Notes: generated by a model not told the origin, from the sequence alone. Shown: positions 1 to 6,170, counted from the stretch's first letter. The stretch is DNA of 7,585 nucleotides from Rhodocyclales bacterium (GCA_021286885.1 JAJTBM010000137.1:1-7585); one strand, 5' to 3'. A program made the numbers and translations.

Positions 1-1
1 C

Positions 2-1027
2 GAGGATGCCCAGATCTTCCCGATCCGCCAGGATCGCATCGGTTTCTGGGCCCTGATGCTGCTGTTCGGGGTGGTCGTGCCCCTGGTGGCCGACCAATAC
101 TGGCTCAAGGCCATTCTGATCCCGGTGCTGATTTTTTCGCTGGCAGCCCTGGGGCTCAACATTCTCACCGGCTACGCGGGCCAGCTTTCGCTGGGTTCGG
201 CGGCCTTCATGGCGGTGGGTGCCTTTGCCGCCTACAACTTCATGCTGCGCATCGAGGGGATGCCCTTTCTGGTGGCGCTGGTGCTGGCGGGGCTCTCGGC
301 GGCGCTGGTGGGCATCCTGTTCGGCCTGCCCAGTTTGCGCATCAAGGGGTTTTACCTGGCGGTGGCGACCCTGGCGGCCCAATTCTTCATCGTCTGGGCG
401 CTGGTGAAGTTTCCGTGGTTCTCCAACTATTCATCGTCGGGCGTGGTGACGGCCCAGGACGTGACCATTCTGGGCTACACCTTTGCCACCCCCGAAGCCA
501 AGTACGTGCTGACCTTCCTGGTGGTGGTGGTGATGGCCCTGCTGGCCAAGAACATGGTGCGCAGCTCCACGGGCCGGGCCTGGATGGCGGTGCGGGACAT
601 GGATGTGGCGGCCCAGGTGATCGGCTTCCGGCTGATGCGCACCAAGCTTCTGGCCTTCGCGGTGAGCTCCTTCTACTGCGGCGTCGCCGGGGCCCTGTAT
701 GCCTACACCTACATCGGTACCGTGGAGCCGGAGGGCTTCAACCTGGATCTGTCTTTCAAGATCCTGTTCATGATCATCATCGGCGGGGTGGGCTCCATCA
801 TGGGTTCCTTCCTCGGGGCCGCCTTCATCGTGCTCCTGCCCATCTTTCTGGACAACGTGGTGCCCGCCCTGTTTGGCGATGCGCTGGGGGCCGGCTTTGT
901 ATCCAACTTCCAGCTCATCGTGTTTGGCGGGCTGATCATCTTTTTCCTGATCGTCGAACCCCACGGCCTGGCCCGGCTGTGGCAGCTGGCCAAGGAAAAA
1001 CTGCGGCTGTGGCCTTTCCCCCACTGA
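2..1027 (+). CDS. livM: Branched-chain amino acid-type ABC transporter permease, LivM family (5' end outside window)
   Basis: This is one of the two inner-membrane permease subunits of a HAAT/Liv-type ABC importer. The frame is open from base 2 with no stop, and the residues before the first ATG at 56 (ending PIRQDRIGFWAL) look like the normal LivM N-terminus, so the gene begins upstream and the ATG at 56 is internal. The 341 visible residues are almost entirely hydrophobic helices. LivM landmarks include LNILTGYAGQLSLG, the segment SLRIKGFYLAVATL, and near the C-terminus the GGVGSIMGSFLGA loop, which in this family contacts the ATPase subunits. It is followed after 99 bp by the solute-binding protein gene and then by the LivF-type ATPase, consistent with one operon. 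LivH and LivG partners are not visible and probably lie upstream. The family call is secure; the substrate cannot be read from this subunit. Confidence 0.93.
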   Translation, partial: EDAQIFPIRQDRIGFWALMLLFGVVVPLVADQYWLKAILIPVLIFSLAALGLNILTGYAGQLSLGSAAFMAVGAFAAYNFMLRIEGMPFLVALVLAGLSAALVGILFGLPSLRIKGFYLAVATLAAQFFIVWALVKFPWFSNYSSSGVVTAQDVTILGYTFATPEAKYVLTFLVVVVMALLAKNMVRSSTGRAWMAVRDMDVAAQVIGFRLMRTKLLAFAVSSFYCGVAGALYAYTYIGTVEPEGFNLDLSFKILFMIIIGGVGSIMGSFLGAAFIVLLPIFLDNVVPALFGDALGAGFVSNFQLIVFGGLIIFFLIVEPHGLARLWQLAKEKLRLWPFPH

Positions 1028-1112
1028 GTCCGCCCTGTTTGTGTCCCATGTTGCATGTCGCACGTAGTACCGGGTGAGCCAAGACCCACCCACACCATCG
1101 ATATATCCATAA

Positions 1113-1120
1113 CGAGGAGA
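1113..1120 (+). promoter_or_regulatory. Ribosome binding site of the solute-binding protein gene
   Basis: The purine-rich CGAGGAGA lies six bases before the ATG at 1127. It decides the start: an in-frame ATG at 1055 would add 24 residues ahead of the signal peptide and has no comparable site. The 99-bp gap before the gene is otherwise unremarkable. It has an AT-rich patch (ATATAT at about 1101-1106) but no convincing promoter pair. Confidence 0.75.
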
Positions 1121-1126
1121 CCACAC

Positions 1127-2449
1127 ATGAAACTCAAGAACACCCTAATCCTGGGCGCAGCCCTGGCGGCCCTGCTGGGCGCCCCCGTGGCGAGCGCCGA
1201 TGAGCAGTTCATCGGCCTGGCCAGCTACCGGGTCGGCCCCTATGCGGCGGGCGGTTCCGGGCTGTTTGGCGGCTGGATCGACTACATGCAGATGGTTAAC
1301 GAGCGGGATGGAGGCATCAACGGGGTCAAGATCACCTGGGAAGAGTGCGAAACCGAGTACAACAATGCCCGGGGCGTGGAGTGCTACGAGCGCCTCAAGA
1401 AGAAAGGCAGCACCGGCAACAGCGTGTTCCAGCCGGTGTCCACCGGGATCACCTATTCGGTGCTCGAAAAGGTGGCCCAGGACAAGATTCCGATGGTGAC
1501 CATCGGCTACGGGCGCACCGATGCGGCCGACGGGCGGGTGTTCCCGTGGGTCTTCCCGATGATCACCACGTACTGGTCCCAGGCCTCGGCCATCGTGAAC
1601 TACATCGGCAGCAAGGAAGGTGGCATGGCCAACCTGAAGGGCAAGAAGGTGGCCCTGCTGTATCACGATTCCGCCTATGGCAAGGAATCCCACGCCATCA
1701 TGGACAAGCTCGCTGCCAAGCACGGGTTTGAAGTGATCAAGATCCCGGTGGCCCACCCGGGCAACGAGCAGCAGTCCCAATGGCTCCAGATCCGCCAGGC
1801 CAAGCCCGATTACGTGGTGCTGTGGGGCTGGGGGGTGATGAACCCCACTGCCATCAAGGCCGCTGCCAAGACCGGCTTCCCGCGTGAAAAGATGGTGGGC
1901 GTGTGGTGGTCCGGGGCCGAGGAAGACACGGTGCCCGCCGGCCCGGCCGCCAAGGGCTTTGTGGCCGCCGGCTTCAATGTGGCCGGAGCCAACTACCCGG
2001 TGATTGCCGACATCAAGAAGCATGTGTACGGCAAGAACAAGGGCAATATGGAAGACAAGACCCGGATCGGCTCCATCTACTACAACCGGGGCGTGGTGCA
2101 CGGGATCATCACCGTCGAGGCGATCCGCAAGGCCCAGGAAAAGTTTGGCAAGGGCAAGGCCCTCACCGGCGAGCAGGTGCGCTGGGGCTTTGAAAACCTC
2201 AATCTGGATGACGCCCGCCTCAAGGCCCTGGGCGCCACCGGCTTCCTGCCGCCCCTCAAGCTGAGCTGCGCCGACCACGAAGGCCCGGGCATGGTGAAGT
2301 TCCAGCAATGGGACGGCACCCAGTGGAAGGTGGTGTCTGATTGGGTGGAATCCGACCGGGCCCTGGTGCGCGGGATGATCGAGGAATCCGCCGCGGCCTA
2401 TGCCAAGGAAAAGGGCATCAAGCCCCGGGATTGCAGCAAGGAAGGCTAA
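1127..2449 (+). CDS. Periplasmic solute-binding protein of a Liv/HAAT-type ABC importer
   Basis: This secreted receptor captures the substrate and delivers it to the LivM/LivH permease. The start at 1127 is chosen because AGGAGA sits six bases before it and because it opens a textbook Sec signal peptide: MKLK, a hydrophobic stretch, then cleavage after VASA at residue 24 (next residues DEQFIG). The protein is 440 residues, the longer end for Peripla_BP_6 (type I) receptors. Family-like stretches include a VNERDGGINGVKI segment, GVECYERLKKKGS, an ALLYHDSAYGKE motif at the start of the second lobe, and the DYVVLWGWGVMNPTAIKAA hinge region. It has four mature cysteines (residues 74, 86, 381, 436), which may form disulfides; that is inference. 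There is no lipobox, so it should be soluble in the periplasm. Similar receptors next to PaaK-like genes are often labelled amino acid binding, but the ligand here is unknown and could be an organic or aromatic acid. Confidence 0.92.
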   Translation: MKLKNTLILGAALAALLGAPVASADEQFIGLASYRVGPYAAGGSGLFGGWIDYMQMVNERDGGINGVKITWEECETEYNNARGVECYERLKKKGSTGNSVFQPVSTGITYSVLEKVAQDKIPMVTIGYGRTDAADGRVFPWVFPMITTYWSQASAIVNYIGSKEGGMANLKGKKVALLYHDSAYGKESHAIMDKLAAKHGFEVIKIPVAHPGNEQQSQWLQIRQAKPDYVVLWGWGVMNPTAIKAAAKTGFPREKMVGVWWSGAEEDTVPAGPAAKGFVAAGFNVAGANYPVIADIKKHVYGKNKGNMEDKTRIGSIYYNRGVVHGIITVEAIRKAQEKFGKGKALTGEQVRWGFENLNLDDARLKALGATGFLPPLKLSCADHEGPGMVKFQQWDGTQWKVVSDWVESDRALVRGMIEESAAAYAKEKGIKPRDCSKEG

Positions 2450-2465
2450 GGCGCGCTGCCTGAAC

Positions 2466-2490
2466 GGGCCGGCCCGGGCTGGGCTGGCCC
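2466..2490 (+). other. Intercistronic hairpin 1 after the binding-protein gene
   Basis: Starting 16 bases after the TAA stop, the arm GGGCCGGCCC (2466-2475) can pair with GGGCTGGCCC (2481-2490) across the loop GGGCT. This gives nine Watson-Crick pairs and one G-U pair in RNA. No T tract follows, so it does not look like a standard intrinsic terminator. Hairpins in this place after binding-protein genes are known in other ABC operons to protect the upstream mRNA or damp downstream expression; that role is inferred here. Confidence 0.6.
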
Positions 2491-2501
2491 CACCGTGATC
2501 C

Positions 2502-2525
2502 CCCGGGGCCGCCTGTTGCCCCGGG
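2502..2525 (+). other. Intercistronic hairpin 2, just before the livF ribosome binding site
   Basis: CCCGGGGC (2502-2509) and GCCCCGGG (2518-2525) form a perfect 8-bp all-GC stem with an 8-base loop. It ends about six bases before the purine-rich site used by the ATPase gene. No T tract follows. With hairpin 1 it makes a tandem pair that fills most of the 2450-2550 gap. Confidence 0.6.
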
Positions 2526-2531
2526 TGCAGA

Positions 2532-2538
2532 AGAGAGG
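2532..2538 (+). promoter_or_regulatory. Ribosome binding site deciding the livF start
   Basis: AGAGAGG directly abuts the ATG at 2539 (zero spacing) and lies 12 bases before the ATG at 2551. Zero spacing is too close to work normally, so the second ATG is preferred although its spacing is on the long side. Confidence 0.5.
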
Positions 2539-2550
2539 ATGGCCACCGCC

Positions 2551-3351
2551 ATGTCTTACCTCAGCATCAACAACATCGAAGTCATCTACGACCATGTGAT
2601 CCTGGTGCTCAAGGGCGTTTCCCTTGAGGTGCCCCAGGGCAAGATCGTGGCCCTGCTGGGGGCCAACGGGGCAGGCAAGAGTACCACCCTGAAATCCATC
2701 TCCAGCCTGCTGCGTGCCGAGCGGGGCGATGTGACCAAGGGTAGCGTGGAGTTCAAGGGCGACCGGATCGACCAGATGACCCCCGCCGACCTGGTGCGCC
2801 GGGGGGTGATTCAGGTGATGGAAGGGCGGCACTGTTTTGGCCACCTCTCCATCGAGGAAAACCTGCTGACCGGCGCCTACACCCGCAGCTTGAGCCGGGC
2901 CGAACTGCGCGACAACCTGGAGCGGGTGTATGCCTACTTTCCGCGCCTCAAGACCCGGCGCAGTTCCCAGGCGGGTTACACCTCCGGGGGCGAGCAGCAG
3001 ATGTGCGCCATTGGCCGGGCGCTGATGGCCCGCCCCGAGATGATCCTGCTCGACGAGCCCTCCATGGGCCTGGCGCCCCAGATCGTCGAAGAAATCTTTG
3101 AAATCGTCAAAGACCTGAACACCAAGGAAAAGGTCAGCTTCCTGCTGGCCGAGCAGAACACCATGGTGGCCCTGCGCTATGCAGATTTCGGCTACATCCT
3201 CGAAAACGGTCGGGTGGTGATGGAAGGCGAGGCCGAATCCCTGCGCACCAATGAGGATGTGAAGGAGTTCTATCTGGGCCTCTCGTCCGAAGGGCGCAAG
3301 AGCTTCCGCGAGGTGAAGCACTACCGGCGGCGCAAGCGCTGGCTGTCCTGA
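2551..3351 (+). CDS. livF: Branched-chain amino acid-type ABC transporter ATP-binding protein, LivF family
   Basis: This is one of the two cytoplasmic ATPases that drive the importer. From the ATG at 2551 it is 266 residues; an ATG at 2539 would add MATA but sits directly against the ribosome binding site. Motifs in order: Walker A GANGAGKS (residues 37-44), ABC signature TSGGEQQ (144-150), where the usual first Leu is Thr, and Walker B MILLDEP (164-170). The switch segment is LAEQN with Gln202 in the H-loop position, which is normal for LivF. The EVIYDHVILVLKGVSL start and the VIQVMEGRHCFGHLSIEENL stretch mark a recognisable subgroup seen beside PaaK-like genes. After the usual LivF ending YLGL (241-244) there is a 22-residue tail with nine Lys/Arg, ending RRRKRWLS. 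The gene lies between the binding-protein gene and the PaaK-like gene and should be cotranscribed with both. Confidence 0.93.
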   Translation: MSYLSINNIEVIYDHVILVLKGVSLEVPQGKIVALLGANGAGKSTTLKSISSLLRAERGDVTKGSVEFKGDRIDQMTPADLVRRGVIQVMEGRHCFGHLSIEENLLTGAYTRSLSRAELRDNLERVYAYFPRLKTRRSSQAGYTSGGEQQMCAIGRALMARPEMILLDEPSMGLAPQIVEEIFEIVKDLNTKEKVSFLLAEQNTMVALRYADFGYILENGRVVMEGEAESLRTNEDVKEFYLGLSSEGRKSFREVKHYRRRKRWLS

Positions 3352-3359
3352 CGCGCCGC

Positions 3360-3394
3360 TCCTGGTTTCTGACTTCTGACTCCTGGCTCCTGAC
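3360..3394 (+). repeat. Five-unit heptamer tandem repeat (consensus TYCTGRY)
   Basis: Five contiguous 7-base units are seen: TCCTGGT, TTCTGAC, TTCTGAC, TCCTGGC, TCCTGAC. They begin nine bases after the livF stop and end five bases before the GAGG of the next gene. Read on the other strand, the repeat gives the S-Q-E/V-R-type peptides often seen in spurious predicted proteins. Similar intergenic heptamer runs occur scattered in many bacterial genomes, which is recalled rather than checked. Function is unknown. Confidence 0.8.
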
Positions 3395-3398
3395 CTTC

Positions 3399-3402
3399 GA
3401 GG
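3399..3402 (+). promoter_or_regulatory. Ribosome binding site of the PaaK-like gene
   Basis: GAGG lies five bases before the ATG at 3408, directly after the heptamer repeat. It supports 3408 as the start. Confidence 0.6.
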
Positions 3403-3407
3403 TTCCC

Positions 3408-4646
3408 ATGAACTACTACGATTCCCGCGAAACCCGTACGCCCGCCGAGCGGGAGGCGGAGCTCCTGGGCCGGCTACCCGCCTTTCTGGCCCAGGCCCGG
3501 GAACGGGCGCCGGCCTACGCTGAGGCCCTGGCCGGCTTGGATCTGGCCCAGATCAACACCCGCGCCGCCCTGGCGAGCCTGCCGGTGATCCGCAAATCCG
3601 AACTGAGCGCCCTCCAGAGCCAGCGCCGCCCCTTTGGCGGGCTGGCCACCCTGGGCTGGGGCAGCCAGTGCGCCCGGGTGTTTGCCTCCCCGGGCCCCAT
3701 CTACGAACCCGAAGGGGCGCGCAAGGACTACTGGCGCATGGCCCGGGCTTTCTACGCGGCGGGCTTCCGGGCCGGGGATCTGGTGCATAACACCTTCTCT
3801 TACCACTTCACCCCGGCGGGGGCGATGATGGAGAGCGCCGCCCACGCCCTGGGGTGCAGCGTGTTCCCGGCGGGCGTTGGTCAGACTGAGCAGCAGGTGG
3901 CCGCCATGCGGGATCTGGCCCCCAGCGCCTACGCGGGCACTCCGTCTTTCCTGCGCATCCTGCTCGACAAAGCCGACGAACTGGGCACCCCCATCACCAG
4001 CCTGCGCAAGGCCTTTGTGTCGGGCGAAGCCTTCCCGCCCAGCCAGCGCCAGGCCCTGGAGGCCCGGGGCATTCAGGCCTTCCAGGCCTACGCCACTGCG
4101 GATCTGGGGCTCATCGCCTACGAAACCCCGGCCCGGGAAGGGCTGGTGCTGGATGAAGATCTGATCCTCGAAATCGTCCGCCCCGGCACCGGCGACCCCC
4201 TGCCTGAAGGCGAGGTGGGGGAGGTGGTGGTCACCAGTTTCAACCCCGATTACCCGCTGATCCGCTTTGCCACCGGCGACCTGTCGGCCATTCTGCCCGG
4301 CGCATCGCCCTGCGGGCGCACCAACCAGCGCATCAAGGGCTGGCTGGGGCGGGCCGACCAGACTGCCAAGGTGCGCGGCATGTTTGTGCACCCGGGCCAG
4401 GTCGCCCAGGTGCTCAAACGCCACCCGGAAATCCTGCGGGGCCGGTTGGTGGTGGACAACCCCGATCTTTCCGACCGGATGCGCCTGCACTGCGAATGCC
4501 AGGAAGCCCAGGCCGAAGGGCTGCGGGGGGCCATTGAAAACTCCCTGCGGGAACTGACCAAGCTGCGCGGCGAAGTCCTGCTCTGCACCCCGGGCAGCCT
4601 GCCCAATGATGGCAAGGTCATCGAGGATCTGCGCACCTACGCCTGA
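3408..4646 (+). CDS. Phenylacetate-CoA ligase-like (PaaK family) adenylate-forming-fold protein lacking the usual P-loop
   Basis: The 412-residue protein is slightly shorter than typical PaaK ligases (about 430-440), which join an aromatic acid to CoA through an acyl-adenylate. PaaK landmarks in order: LPVIRKSEL (about 60); GCSVFPAGVGQTEQQ, matching the family's GC-V-P-x-G-NTEQQ region; YATADLG at 228-234 in place of YGLSE; RFATGDLS with Asp291 of the TGD motif; GWLGRADQTAKVRGMFVHPGQV from 311, the hinge motif with Arg315; and a C-terminal PNDGK with Lys403, the usual adenylation lysine position. The region where PaaK has SSGTTGKPT reads FASPGPIYEPEG (92-103), so the Ser/Thr/Gly phosphate-binding loop is not recognisable. 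It may be a divergent ligase subgroup or a non-catalytic paralogue. Its place as last gene of the ABC operon suggests it acts on, or senses, the imported compound. The fold is confident, the activity is not. Confidence 0.82.
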   Translation: MNYYDSRETRTPAEREAELLGRLPAFLAQARERAPAYAEALAGLDLAQINTRAALASLPVIRKSELSALQSQRRPFGGLATLGWGSQCARVFASPGPIYEPEGARKDYWRMARAFYAAGFRAGDLVHNTFSYHFTPAGAMMESAAHALGCSVFPAGVGQTEQQVAAMRDLAPSAYAGTPSFLRILLDKADELGTPITSLRKAFVSGEAFPPSQRQALEARGIQAFQAYATADLGLIAYETPAREGLVLDEDLILEIVRPGTGDPLPEGEVGEVVVTSFNPDYPLIRFATGDLSAILPGASPCGRTNQRIKGWLGRADQTAKVRGMFVHPGQVAQVLKRHPEILRGRLVVDNPDLSDRMRLHCECQEAQAEGLRGAIENSLRELTKLRGEVLLCTPGSLPNDGKVIEDLRTYA

Positions 4647-4694
4647 CGCATCAGCGCCGGCCCCCGGTTTCATCCCTCGTCGTTTCATGTGTTT

Positions 4695-4721
4695 GCGCCG
4701 GCCCTGGGCCGGCGCTTTTTT
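4695..4721 (+). terminator. Rho-independent terminator of the ABC transporter/PaaK-like operon
   Basis: GCGCCGGCC (4695-4703) pairs perfectly with GGCCGGCGC (4707-4715) over a three-base loop, followed by six T (4716-4721). It is 49 bases after the PaaK-like stop, in the right orientation to end the operon. It also argues against starting the next gene at the in-frame ATG at 4689. The left arm has an identical 10-base copy at 4654-4663. Confidence 0.92.
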
Positions 4722-4802
4722 GTCTGGGGTGGAGGCAAGGCGGGGATCTGGCACACTCGCGCTTCTTGTTCATTTTTTGCCGGTGCCTGTCCGGCGTGCC
4801 CC

Positions 4803-5705
4803 ATGGAAAGCTTCCTGCTCCTCTTGCCCGATTTTGCCCTGATTGCGCTGGGGGTCGGCCTGCGCCGGTTTGGCGGATTTGGTGAGGCGCTGTGGAGTGG
4901 GGTGGAGCGGCTGGTGTATTTCGTGCTGTTTCCGGCCTTGCTCTTTCTGGCCCTGGCCCGGGCGCCGATCCGGCTGGATAGCACGGGCCCCATGCTGATG
5001 GTGGGCCTGCTCTCGATGCTGGCCGGGTTCGGGCTGGGCTGGGTGGGGCGGCCATTCATGGGGCTGGATGAGATGGGCTTTGCGTCCCGTATCCAGTGCG
5101 CCTATCGCTTCAACACCTACATCGGCATCGCGGTGGCCGGCAAGCTGGCTGGTGCGGCGGGCACCGCTGCCATGGGGGCCCTGTGCGGGGCTATGGTGCC
5201 CTTTGCCAACATGGCGGCGGTGACGGTGCTGGCGCGCCATGGGCAGGCACGCGTGGGACGGGAGTTGATCCGTAATCCGCTGATCCTGGCAACGCTGGCG
5301 GGGCTGCTATTTAGCATGGCGGGCCTGCATTTGCCGGGCCCGGCGCTGCCGTTTTTGCAGCGTCTGGCCGATGCCGCCGTGGCCCTGGGTTTGCTGGCGG
5401 TGGGGGCGGCCCTGCGGGTGGGAGAATGGCAGGGGCGGCCTGTCGGAATGGCCTGGCTATGTGTGGTGAAGCTGCTGCTGGTGCCTCTGGTGGCCTGGGC
5501 TTTGGCGCGCGGGCTGGGGCTGGAGGGGGTGGCGTTTCAGGTGGCGGTACTGTTTGCCGCCCTGCCGACGGCATCGTCGGCCTACATTTTGGCGATGCGC
5601 ATGGGCGGCGATGGCCCGGGGGTGGCCTGGCTGATTTCGGCCACCACGCTGGGCGCTGCGCTGACCCTTACGGGCTGGCTGGTGGCGCTCCAGCGCTGGG
5701 GCTGA
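4803..5705 (+). CDS. AEC (auxin efflux carrier) family permease
   Basis: This inner-membrane secondary transporter is 300 residues from the ATG at 4803. An in-frame ATG at 4689 would put 38 polar and irregular residues in front and overlap the terminator, so it is rejected. No clear Shine-Dalgarno sequence precedes 4803. Ten hydrophobic segments can be counted, roughly at residues 3-19, 34-53, 62-82, 96-114, 117-144, 159-177, 187-205, 214-238, 242-265 and 274-296, arranged as two five-helix halves as in the AEC/BART fold. Family-like points are RNPLILATLAGL at the start of helix 6 and ALPTASSAYILAMRMGGD in helix 9, matching the AEC pattern of a proline-broken helix followed by an A-x-x-x-G turn. 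Bacterial members move small organic acids such as malate or malonate, but the substrate cannot be told here. It lies alone between a terminator and a convergent gene. Confidence 0.88.
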   Translation: MESFLLLLPDFALIALGVGLRRFGGFGEALWSGVERLVYFVLFPALLFLALARAPIRLDSTGPMLMVGLLSMLAGFGLGWVGRPFMGLDEMGFASRIQCAYRFNTYIGIAVAGKLAGAAGTAAMGALCGAMVPFANMAAVTVLARHGQARVGRELIRNPLILATLAGLLFSMAGLHLPGPALPFLQRLADAAVALGLLAVGAALRVGEWQGRPVGMAWLCVVKLLLVPLVAWALARGLGLEGVAFQVAVLFAALPTASSAYILAMRMGGDGPGVAWLISATTLGAALTLTGWLVALQRWG

Positions 5706-5718
5706 GCCCGGGGCTCAG
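5702..5718. terminator. Inverted repeat spanning both stop codons of convergent genes (possible bidirectional terminator)
   Basis: CTGAGCCC (5702-5709) and GGGCTCAG (5711-5718) form a perfect 8-bp inverted repeat around a single G. It contains the AEC stop (5703-5705) and the stop of the opposite-strand phaM-like gene (5715-5717). No T tract follows on either strand, so an intrinsic terminator is not proven. Because it is symmetric, it would form a hairpin in transcripts from either side. Confidence 0.45.
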
Positions 5719-6125
5719 GCGGCGGCCTTGCCCTTGCCGCCCTCGGGGGCCGGGGGGGTAGCGGCCTGGGCTGCGGCTGCGGCCTGTTCGGCAGCGTTCT
5801 GCATCATGTTCCAGGGCCACATGCCATTGGTGAAGGGGTTGCCGGTGGCTTCTTCGGCAGATTTGGCGCCTTCAGTGGCCATTTTGCTCATGGCCTGCAT
5901 GGTGGCGATGGTGGTGCGCTGCATTTCCAGCCCCTGAATGGCCATTTGCAGGGAGCTGAGGTTCATCTTGAGCCAGCTCTCGACGGTTTTCATGTCGGAG
6001 ATGCGCTTGTCCAGTTCTTCCACATCGAGGGTCGGGGTGACGATGCCGGGGATGTTGAAGCCCATCTTGGACCACATGCTGCGCATGAACTCCATCGGGT
6101 CGGGGGTGGTGTTGTCCTTGCTCAT
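5715..6125 (-). CDS. PhaM-like polyhydroxyalkanoate granule-associated protein (short form)
   Basis: The 136-residue protein resembles the N-terminal region of PhaM, which in Ralstonia binds the PHA synthase and its granules and tethers them to the nucleoid. The recognisable core runs from about residue 10 to 80: DPMEFMRSMWSKMG, then PGIVTPTLDVEELDKRISDMKTVE, then WLKMNLSSLQMAIQGLEMQRTT, an amphipathic helical stretch. The rest is Ala/Met-rich, with an alanine run at 114-122, and ends in KGKAAA. The lysine-rich PAKKA-type repeats that PhaM uses for DNA binding are missing. The start at 6125 is preferred over an ATG at 6143 because GGGAG (6137-6133) lies seven bases ahead. It is downstream of the hybrid kinase on the same strand, after a 111-bp gap, and its stop is nine bases from the convergent AEC gene. 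It implies that the host makes PHA; no synthase is in the window. Confidence 0.82.
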   Translation of the reverse strand: MSKDNTTPDPMEFMRSMWSKMGFNIPGIVTPTLDVEELDKRISDMKTVESWLKMNLSSLQMAIQGLEMQRTTIATMQAMSKMATEGAKSAEEATGNPFTNGMWPWNMMQNAAEQAAAAAQAATPPAPEGGKGKAAA

Positions 6126-6132
6126 GGTGCTG

Positions 6133-6137
6133 CTCCC
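6133..6137 (-). promoter_or_regulatory. Ribosome binding site of the phaM-like gene
   Basis: On the minus strand GGGAG lies seven bases before the ATG ending at 6125. The alternative ATG at 6143 has no purine-rich site ahead of it. Confidence 0.65.
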
Positions 6138-6170
6138 TGTCATGTGGGTCTGGGGGCGTCTTGCCGATAT

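Noticed and set aside
1055..1126. Earlier in-frame ATG at 1055 for the binding protein
   Set aside because: It would place 24 polar residues before a standard signal peptide and lacks a good ribosome binding site, unlike 1127.
1028..1126. Possible separate promoter for the binding-protein gene (TTGCAT at 1051-1056 and the ATATAT patch at about 1101-1106)
   Set aside because: No -35/-10 pair with proper spacing could be assembled; read-through from the permease gene explains expression.
1145..2308. A 387-residue open frame on the minus strand, antisense to the binding-protein gene
   Set aside because: It is a shadow of a well-supported gene; composition is Gly/His/Leu-rich with no domain, signal or ribosome binding site seen.
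2539..2550. ATG at 2539 as start of the LivF-type ATPase
   Set aside because: The purine-rich site directly touches this ATG with no spacing. The ATG at 2551 is preferred, though the difference is only four residues and not certain.
3134..3409. A 91-residue minus-strand frame starting in the heptamer repeat
   Set aside because: Its N-terminal S-Q-E-S-E-V-R-type peptide is just the translation of the tandem repeat, and the rest is antisense to livF.
3474..4754. A 426-residue open frame on the minus strand, antisense to the PaaK-like gene
   Set aside because: It mirrors a confident coding gene, has low-complexity Gly/Ala/His/Gln-rich composition without recognisable motifs, and crosses the terminator. 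It is the usual GC-rich antisense shadow.
4749..4769. Possible sigma-54 promoter (TGGCAC followed by CTTCTTG) before the AEC gene
   Set aside because: The spacing between the GG and GC elements is 9 instead of 10 bases and the -12 element does not match TTGC, so it is not supported.
4689..4802. Earlier in-frame ATG at 4689 for the AEC permease
   Set aside because: The added 38 residues are encoded across the terminator hairpin and do not resemble an AEC N-terminus; MESFLLLL at 4803 does.
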